From contig SLDB01000256.1 of NCBI GenBank assembly GCA_007125475.1, positions 1 to 6,032 of the forward strand: a DNA stretch of 6,032 bases, read 5' to 3'. The first letter of the stretch is position 1. The number at the start of each line of letters is the position of its first letter. The DNA is from Nitriliruptoraceae bacterium (GTDB lineage Bacteria; Actinomycetota; Nitriliruptoria; Nitriliruptorales; Nitriliruptoraceae). Made by a program: the position numbers and the translations under genes. Positions 1 through 4,189 of the stretch are shown one piece after another. Below the pieces are notes generated by a model, which was given only the letters and a program-made list of their open reading frames with translations, was not told the origin of the DNA and did no database searches.

Positions 1-270
1 GCGGTCGCCGGCGCGAGGCAGCGAATCGCGACGATGGCCCCGGTGGGGCCCCACCTCGCCGACCAGCTGCTCGTGCCGCTCGCGCTGGGCGCGGGTGAAG
101 CCGTCTCGACCGTCGCCCTGACGCGGCACTTCACGACCAACGCGCACACTCTGGCACGGTTCTTCGACACGCCCGTGACCTGGACGAGGCAACCGGACGG
201 CACCGTGCTCGTTCAGGTCCGCGGGAACCCCGACGCCATCACCCGCTCCGCACACCGGGCACGATCGTGA
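1..270 (+). CDS. rtcA: RNA 3'-terminal phosphate cyclase, C-terminal part (5' end outside window)
   Basis: The reading frame is open from base 1 and ends in TGA at 268-270, giving the last 89 residues of a protein family usually about 340 residues long. The segment VGPHLADQLLVPLALG (residues 15-30) matches the conserved RtcA block around HLADQLLLPLALA. It is followed by TRHFTTNAHTLARFF, the counterpart of the HLLTNI-type block near the RtcA C-terminus. His43 of the fragment (codon 127-129) falls at the position of the histidine that becomes covalently AMP-bound in E. coli RtcA, so the catalytic nucleophile seems intact. The family uses ATP to turn RNA 3'-phosphate ends into 2',3'-cyclic phosphates, in RNA repair or processing. 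The ATG at 34 is internal, since homology continues upstream of it. The 3' end overlaps the convergent stress-protein gene by 32 bp. The family call is fairly secure; activity cannot be judged from a fragment. Confidence 0.85.
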   Translation, partial: AVAGARQRIATMAPVGPHLADQLLVPLALGAGEAVSTVALTRHFTTNAHTLARFFDTPVTWTRQPDGTVLVQVRGNPDAITRSAHRARS

Positions 271-1105
271 GCGGCACGTCGCTGCGATGGCTCAGTGCGG
301 TCGCGACGCTTCCCAGCACCAGTCGCCCGACCGCCCCGGAGCCGCGCGAACCGACGACGACGAGATCGGCGTCCACATCCTCGGCCACCTCCGGGAGGGC
401 CACGCGCGGGTCGCCCTCGACGACCTGTGCGCGGTAGGCCGCGCCGGCGTCGTGCAGCGGCGCGCACCACTCCTCGAGGGCCAGCTCGCGCCACTGGCGC
501 GACGCACCCTCCGACTCGAGACCCGGGGGCCGCACCACGTCCCCGCCACCGGCGGCGTGCACGACCCGCAACTCGGCGCCGAAGGCCGCTGCGACCTGCG
601 CCGCGAACAGCATCGCCCGACGCGCGTCCTCGGATCCGTCGACGCCGACGACCACGGTCCGGGCAGGCAGATGCCCCTCGACGTCCCGGCGGACGATCGT
701 CACCGGGCAGGACGCGTGCTCGCTGACCTGCCGACTCACCGAGCCGAGCAGCAGGCCCCGGAAGCCGCCCAGGCCCCGGGCACCGACCACGAGCAGCCGG
801 GCCCCGTCAGCGGCCCGCACCAGGGCCGCGCCCGCCGGGCCACGGCGGACGTCGGTCTCCACCGCCCCCGCCCGGTCCCCGAGCTCCTCCTCGACCACCA
901 CCCGGAGTCGCTCGCCGGCCTCCGCGTCCGCCCGGTCACGGTCGAGGAGTGCCACACCGCCCACCTCGAGCACCACGTCGCTCGGGTACTGCCAGACCCA
1001 GACGGCCCGCAGCCGTGCGCCCAGGGCCCCGGCGGCTGCCGCGGCCCAGCGTAGTGCGCGCCTGGATCCCTCCGACCCGTCGATTCCGACGACCACCTCG
1101 GCCAT
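239..1105 (-). CDS. Tandem-domain universal stress protein (UspA family, ATP-binding type)
   Basis: This 288-residue protein has two UspA domains, roughly residues 1-140 and 148-288. Each opens with a beta strand ending in the conserved Asp (VVVGIDGS, Asp9; VVVGVDGS, Asp156). Each carries the nucleotide-binding signature G-x2-G-x9-G-S/T: G108-ARG-...-G121-S122 and G252-SRG-...-G265-S266. Both halves should therefore bind ATP, as in the tandem mycobacterial Usp proteins of the Rv2623/Rv1996 type, which are linked to dormancy and slowed growth. No signal peptide or membrane segment is visible, so it should be cytoplasmic. I chose the ATG at 1105 because AAAGGAG lies 5 nt upstream and the USP fold begins immediately; the longer frame up to 1192 adds 29 residues without similarity. 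It is transcribed divergently from the ACP-FAAL-PlsC gene and its tail overlaps rtcA. The family is certain; the trigger and client are unknown. Confidence 0.93.
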   Translation of the reverse strand: MAEVVVGIDGSEGSRRALRWAAAAAGALGARLRAVWVWQYPSDVVLEVGGVALLDRDRADAEAGERLRVVVEEELGDRAGAVETDVRRGPAGAALVRAADGARLLVVGARGLGGFRGLLLGSVSRQVSEHASCPVTIVRRDVEGHLPARTVVVGVDGSEDARRAMLFAAQVAAAFGAELRVVHAAGGGDVVRPPGLESEGASRQWRELALEEWCAPLHDAGAAYRAQVVEGDPRVALPEVAEDVDADLVVVGSRGSGAVGRLVLGSVATALSHRSDVPLTIVPGVRSG

Positions 1106-1110
1106 GTGCG

Positions 1111-1117
1111 CTCCTTT
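1111..1117 (-). promoter_or_regulatory. Shine-Dalgarno site of the universal stress protein gene
   Basis: Read on the - strand this is AAAGGAG, a near-perfect anti-16S match, 5 nt before the ATG at 1105. It decides the start of the stress-protein gene against the longer frame that begins at 1192. Confidence 0.8.
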
Positions 1118-1175
1118 ATGGGCAGGCCGGCGCGTCGGGCGACCGACCACCCGCAAGGATGGCGGTGCACACCGG

Positions 1176-1203
1176 ATCGTAGGAGAGCACAACGTCCCGT
1201 CAC
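1176..1203 (-). promoter_or_regulatory. Candidate promoter of the universal stress protein gene
   Basis: On the - strand a -35-like GTGACG (1203-1198, 4 of 6 against TTGACA) is followed after 16 nt by a -10-like TACGAT (1181-1176, 4 of 6 against TATAAT). This predicts a start of transcription near 1169 and a leader of about 65 nt. The -35 hexamer lies inside the palindrome at 1197-1213, so a protein bound there would be expected to compete with RNA polymerase. The hexamers are seen directly; promoter function is inferred. Confidence 0.45.
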
Positions 1204-1213
1204 CGTGTGACGG
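1197..1213. promoter_or_regulatory. Perfect 17 bp palindrome, candidate operator between divergent genes
   Basis: CCGTCAC-CGT-GTGACGG is a perfect 7 bp inverted repeat with a 3 nt centre, placed in the middle of the 189 bp gap between the two divergent starts (1105 and 1295). Its size and symmetry suit a homodimeric helix-turn-helix regulator such as a TetR-, GntR- or MarR-type protein. It overlaps the -35 element proposed for the stress-protein gene. No regulator gene is visible in the window, so the binding protein is unknown. Confidence 0.5.
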
Positions 1214-1240
1214 CAGCGGAGCGAGGAACCTCCGTTCGGC

Positions 1241-1249
1241 CCTACGATC
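1241..1249 (+). promoter_or_regulatory. Candidate -10 region of the ACP-FAAL-PlsC gene
   Basis: CCTACGATC contains TACGAT (1243-1248), identical to the -10 hexamer proposed on the opposite strand at 1181-1176. The two form a perfect 9 bp inverted repeat with 1175-1183. No good -35 is seen at 16-18 nt: the stretch 1220-1225 is AGCGAG, and the palindrome-borne GTGACG (1207-1212) is 30 nt away. If used, transcription would start near 1255 with a leader of about 40 nt. The call is weak and rests mainly on the symmetry. Confidence 0.25.
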
Positions 1250-1284
1250 TCTCTCTGCCGCAACTACGTTCGATGTCCCGGATC

Positions 1285-1288
1285 AGGA
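1285..1288 (+). promoter_or_regulatory. Ribosome binding site supporting the TTG start at 1295
   Basis: AGGA lies 6 nt upstream of the TTG at 1295. No in-frame ATG or GTG exists just upstream. The next in-frame GTG (1337) would remove the first half of helix I of the carrier domain, so the rare TTG start is preferred. Confidence 0.5.
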
Positions 1289-1294
1289 CGCACG

Positions 1295-4087
1295 TTGAGC
1301 CAGGACGACGACGGGACCGCCGAGCACCTCCTCTCGGTGATCAGTGAGGTGGTCGCCGCCACGCGACCGACCCGTTCGACCCCGCCGGTCCGGCTCGACT
1401 CGCGCCTGGACACCGAGCTCGGGCTCGACAGCCTCTCGGTCGCCGAGACACTGGTCCGGCTCGAGGCCGCATTCGGGGTTTCGCTGCCCGAAGCGGTGCT
1501 GGCCACCGCGGAGACTCCGGACGACCTCCTCCGCGCGGTGGTGGCCGCCGGCCCCCGTCGTCCGACGCCGTCGGTGCAGGCCGGGCCTCGCCACGCCGAA
1601 GCGGACGCGGACGCCGTGGCCGCGCCGTCGACCACCTCGACCCTCGTCGACGTGCTGCGCTGGCACGCCGCCCGGCATCCCGAGCGAGTCCACATCCGGC
1701 TGCTCGCCGACGGCGGGCTCACCTCCATGACCTACGACGACCTCGACCGCGACGCCCGCGCCGTCGCGGCGGGCCTGGCCGGGAGGGAGGTCCCTGCCGG
1801 CAGTTCGATAGCGATCATGCTCCCCACCGGACGGGGCTACTTCGCCACGTTCTTCGGCGCGCTGTACGCGGGCTGCGTGCCGGTCCCGATCTACCCGCCC
1901 GGCAAGCCGTCGGTGCTCGAGGAGCACCTGCTCCGCCAGGCAGGGGTGCTGGACAACGCCCGGGCGGTCGTGCTCGTCACCGTCGCCCAGGCCCGCGGGC
2001 TGGCGCGCCTGGTCGCCCCGCGGATCCCGACCCTTCGCCACGTCCTGACTCCCGAGGAGCTCCAGGCCGCACCGGCCTCCGCGCCGCTGCCGGCGAGCGC
2101 GGGCGACACCGCACTGCTCCAGTACACCTCGGGCAGCACGGGGGCCCCCAAGGGCGTGGTGCTCACCCACCGCAACCTTCTCGCCAACATCCGAGCGACC
2201 GGCGAGGCCGGCGGGATCCGGCCGACCGACGTCTTCGTCAGCTGGCTTCCGCTGTACCACGACATGGGGCTGATCGGCTCCTGGCTGCTGAGCCTGACCT
2301 TCGGCCTGCCCTTCGTGGTGATGTCACCGCTGGCCTTCCTCGCGAGACCGTCGCGCTGGCTGTGGGCGATGCACGAGCACGGTGGGACCGTCTCGGGAGG
2401 CCCGAACTTCGGCTTCGAGCTGTGCCTGCGCCACGCCGATGCCGAGGGCCTCGACGGCCTCGACCTGAGCCGCTGGCGCATCGCCTTCAACGGTGCGGAG
2501 CCCGTCAGCCCCGCGACGGTGACGCGGTTCGCCGAGCGCTTCGCCGCGCACGGGCTGGATCCCGGTGCGATCACGCCCGTCTACGGCCTGGCCGAGTCGG
2601 CGGTGGCCCTCACCGTCCCCCCGATCGGCCGCGGGGCCGTGATCGACCGCGTCGAGCGGGACCCTCTGGCACGCCACGGACGTGCGGTGCCGGCGCACGC
2701 CGACGAGCCGACCGCGGTGAGCTTCGTCGCCTGCGGCCCGCCGATCCCCGGCCACCGGGTGCGCATCGCCGACGAGGCCGGCGCGACGCTCGGCGAGCGT
2801 CGACAGGGCCGCGTGCAGTTCACCGGACCCTCGGCGACCAGCGGGTATCACCGCAACCCCGAGGCCACGCGCGAGCTCTTCGACGGTGATTGGCTCGACT
2901 CGGGGGATCTGGGGTACCTCGCCGAGGGCGACCTGTACCTGACCGGCAGGGTCAAGGACCTCATCATCCGGGCCGGCCGCAACCTGCACCCCAGCGAGAT
3001 CGAGGAGGCGGTGGGCACCATCGACGGGGTCCGCAAGGGATGCGTCGCGGCGTTCCCGACCACCGACCCCGTCGGCGGCACCGAACACCTGGTCGTGGTG
3101 GCCGAGACCCGCACCACCGACGCCGAGGAGCGCGCCCACCTCTCGGAGCGCGTCACCGCGATGGTCGGCGACGTCACCGGGACCCCACCCGACCGGGTCG
3201 TCCTCGCTCCGCCGGGCGCCGTGCCGAAGACCTCGAGTGGCAAGATCCGCCGGGCCGAGACTCGGCGGAGGTACGAGCACGAGCAACTCGCCCCTCGTCA
3301 GCGCGCGGTGTGGCTGCAGGTGCTCAGGCTCGCGCTGCCGACGCTGCCTGCACGGCTGCGCCGCACGGCCTCGAGCGCGCTCGACACGGCCTACGGCGTG
3401 TACGCCCGGGCCGTCTTCGCACTGGTCGGCGCGGTCGTCTGGGTCGTCGTCGCGGTGCTGCCGGGCAGCTCGCGCCGCTGGCGACTCGTCCGCTCGGCCG
3501 GTCGTGGGCTGCTGGGCGCGCTGGGGGTCCCGTTCACCGTCCAGGGTCAGGAGCACCTCCCCTCCACTGGCGCCTACGTGGTCGCCGCCAACCACTCCAG
3601 CCACGTCGACCCGCTCGCGCTCGCGATGGTGCTGGAGCGACCACCGGTGTTCGCGGCGTTCCGCGGAATCGCGCACAACCCGCTGACGCGGATCTTCCTG
3701 CGACGCATGGGGGTCCACTTCGTCGAGCGCGGCGACCGGCGCCGCGGCCTCGAGGACACCCAGCGGCTCACCGCGCTGGTTCGCGCGGGCCGACCGGTGG
3801 TGTTCTTCCCGGAGGGACGGCGCTCCCCCTCTCCCGGCCTCGAGCCGTTTCGCATGGGGGCGTTCCGGGTCGCCGTCGACGCCGATGTGCCGATCGTGCC
3901 CGTGACGATCCGCGGCACCCGACACGTGCTGCCGGTCGGCCGGCGGCTGCCCAGGCGCGGACCGGTCACGGTGGTGCTCACCCCGCCGGAGCGAGCGACC
4001 GCCGGCGGCTGGCAGGGCGCGGTGGAGCTGCAGCACCGGGTCCGGGCCGCGATCCTCGAGCACTGCGGTGAGCTGGACCTGTCATGA
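1295..4087 (+). CDS. ACP-FAAL-PlsC fusion: acyl carrier domain, fatty acyl-AMP ligase and 1-acylglycerol-phosphate acyltransferase
   Basis: This 930-residue protein has three modules. Residues 1-85 form an acyl carrier domain with ELGLDSL; Ser46 is the phosphopantetheine site. A Pro/Ala-rich linker (86-112) leads to an adenylation domain at about 113-665: P-loop YTSGSTGAPKG (277-287), the FAAL-typical SWLPLYHDMGLIG (316-328), YGLAES (430-435), SGDLGYL (536-542), TGRVKDLIIRAGRN (550-563) and TSSGK with catalytic Lys650. One hydrophobic segment (about 704-722) precedes a PlsC/LPLAT domain (about 740-930) with NHSSHVD (His767, Asp772), FVER (809-812), FFPEGRR (837-843) and VPIVPVTIRG (865-874). 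The expected chemistry is ATP-dependent activation of a free fatty acid, loading on the fused carrier and transfer to a lysophospholipid or glycerol-phosphate acceptor at the inner membrane face. Aas of E. coli combines synthetase and acyltransferase in the opposite order and uses ACP in trans. The TTG start has AGGA 6 nt upstream. CoA as acyl acceptor cannot be excluded, and substrates are inferred. Confidence 0.9.
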   Translation: MSQDDDGTAEHLLSVISEVVAATRPTRSTPPVRLDSRLDTELGLDSLSVAETLVRLEAAFGVSLPEAVLATAETPDDLLRAVVAAGPRRPTPSVQAGPRHAEADADAVAAPSTTSTLVDVLRWHAARHPERVHIRLLADGGLTSMTYDDLDRDARAVAAGLAGREVPAGSSIAIMLPTGRGYFATFFGALYAGCVPVPIYPPGKPSVLEEHLLRQAGVLDNARAVVLVTVAQARGLARLVAPRIPTLRHVLTPEELQAAPASAPLPASAGDTALLQYTSGSTGAPKGVVLTHRNLLANIRATGEAGGIRPTDVFVSWLPLYHDMGLIGSWLLSLTFGLPFVVMSPLAFLARPSRWLWAMHEHGGTVSGGPNFGFELCLRHADAEGLDGLDLSRWRIAFNGAEPVSPATVTRFAERFAAHGLDPGAITPVYGLAESAVALTVPPIGRGAVIDRVERDPLARHGRAVPAHADEPTAVSFVACGPPIPGHRVRIADEAGATLGERRQGRVQFTGPSATSGYHRNPEATRELFDGDWLDSGDLGYLAEGDLYLTGRVKDLIIRAGRNLHPSEIEEAVGTIDGVRKGCVAAFPTTDPVGGTEHLVVVAETRTTDAEERAHLSERVTAMVGDVTGTPPDRVVLAPPGAVPKTSSGKIRRAETRRRYEHEQLAPRQRAVWLQVLRLALPTLPARLRRTASSALDTAYGVYARAVFALVGAVVWVVVAVLPGSSRRWRLVRSAGRGLLGALGVPFTVQGQEHLPSTGAYVVAANHSSHVDPLALAMVLERPPVFAAFRGIAHNPLTRIFLRRMGVHFVERGDRRRGLEDTQRLTALVRAGRPVVFFPEGRRSPSPGLEPFRMGAFRVAVDADVPIVPVTIRGTRHVLPVGRRLPRRGPVTVVLTPPERATAGGWQGAVELQHRVRAAILEHCGELDLS

Positions 4088-4113
4088 GCAGGACACCGCC
4101 TGGCAACCATCGA

Positions 4114-4135
4114 CCCGGCGCCCTCGGTCCGGGCG
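4114..4135. other. Minor inverted repeat in the convergent gap
   Basis: Two mutually exclusive 5 bp stems can form here: CCCGG/CCGGG (4114-4118 with 4129-4133) and CGCCC/GGGCG (4119-4123 with 4131-4135). There is no T-run. It may assist the stronger hairpin at 4146-4189, but such short stems are frequent in GC-rich DNA. Confidence 0.2.
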
Positions 4136-4145
4136 GCATGCACAC

Positions 4146-4189
4146 CTGACGGCGGCGCGTCATCGGCGGCCCGACGCGCTGGCCGTCAG
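4146..4189. terminator. Strong hairpin, probable bidirectional terminator between convergent genes
   Basis: The left arm is CTGACGGC (4146-4153), G, GCGCGTC (4155-4161). The right arm is GACGCGC (4173-4179), TG, GCCGTCAG (4182-4189). The arms pair as 8 bp plus 7 bp with a G/TG interruption (one possible G-T pair and a bulge) around an 11 nt loop. It lies between the convergent ACP-FAAL-PlsC and polA genes, and its right arm contains the polA stop codon (4186-4188). There is no clear U-tract on either strand, as in many actinobacterial terminators. The fold is seen directly; termination is inferred from position and stability. Confidence 0.6.

Noticed and set aside
34..270. Independent 78-residue small protein starting at ATG 34
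   Set aside because: RtcA-like sequence context continues across the ATG from base 1, so it is the tail of a larger gene.
287..1054. + strand open frame (255 codons) opposite the universal stress protein
   Set aside because: There is no domain, and the composition is that of a shadow frame; the - strand carries two full USP domains here.
1106..1192. N-terminal 29-residue extension of the universal stress protein (start at 1192)
   Set aside because: The extension shows no USP similarity, and it would override the strong AAAGGAG placed 5 nt before the ATG at 1105.
1184..1198. DosR-box-like sequence on the - strand, GGGACGTTGTGCTCT, upstream of the stress-protein gene
   Set aside because: It matches about 9 of 12 fixed positions of the GGGACTTNNGNCCCT consensus, but the right half is poor. 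It also sits between the proposed -35 and -10 rather than at or upstream of -35. A motif-matrix scan of the whole genome would be needed to show it is above background.
1225..1230. GGAACC, similar to ECF sigma factor -35 motifs, upstream of the ACP-FAAL-PlsC gene
   Set aside because: No CGTT- or GTC-type -10 follows at 16-18 nt; the hexamer is common by chance.
1283..2260. Long - strand open frame (325 codons) opposite the start of the same gene
   Set aside because: It is an antisense shadow: low complexity, no domain, and it covers the carrier and adenylation motifs encoded on the + strand.
2324..4063. Long - strand open frame (579 codons) opposite the ACP-FAAL-PlsC gene
   Set aside because: Its translation is rich in Arg, Gly, Ala and His with no recognisable domain, which is typical of the antisense of a GC-rich gene; the + strand frame has clear motifs over the whole interval.
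4065..4099. Inverted repeat GCGGTG...CACCGC around the stop codon of the ACP-FAAL-PlsC gene
   Set aside because: The stem is only 6 bp plus 4 bp with a large asymmetric internal loop; the hairpin at 4146-4189 is much stronger.
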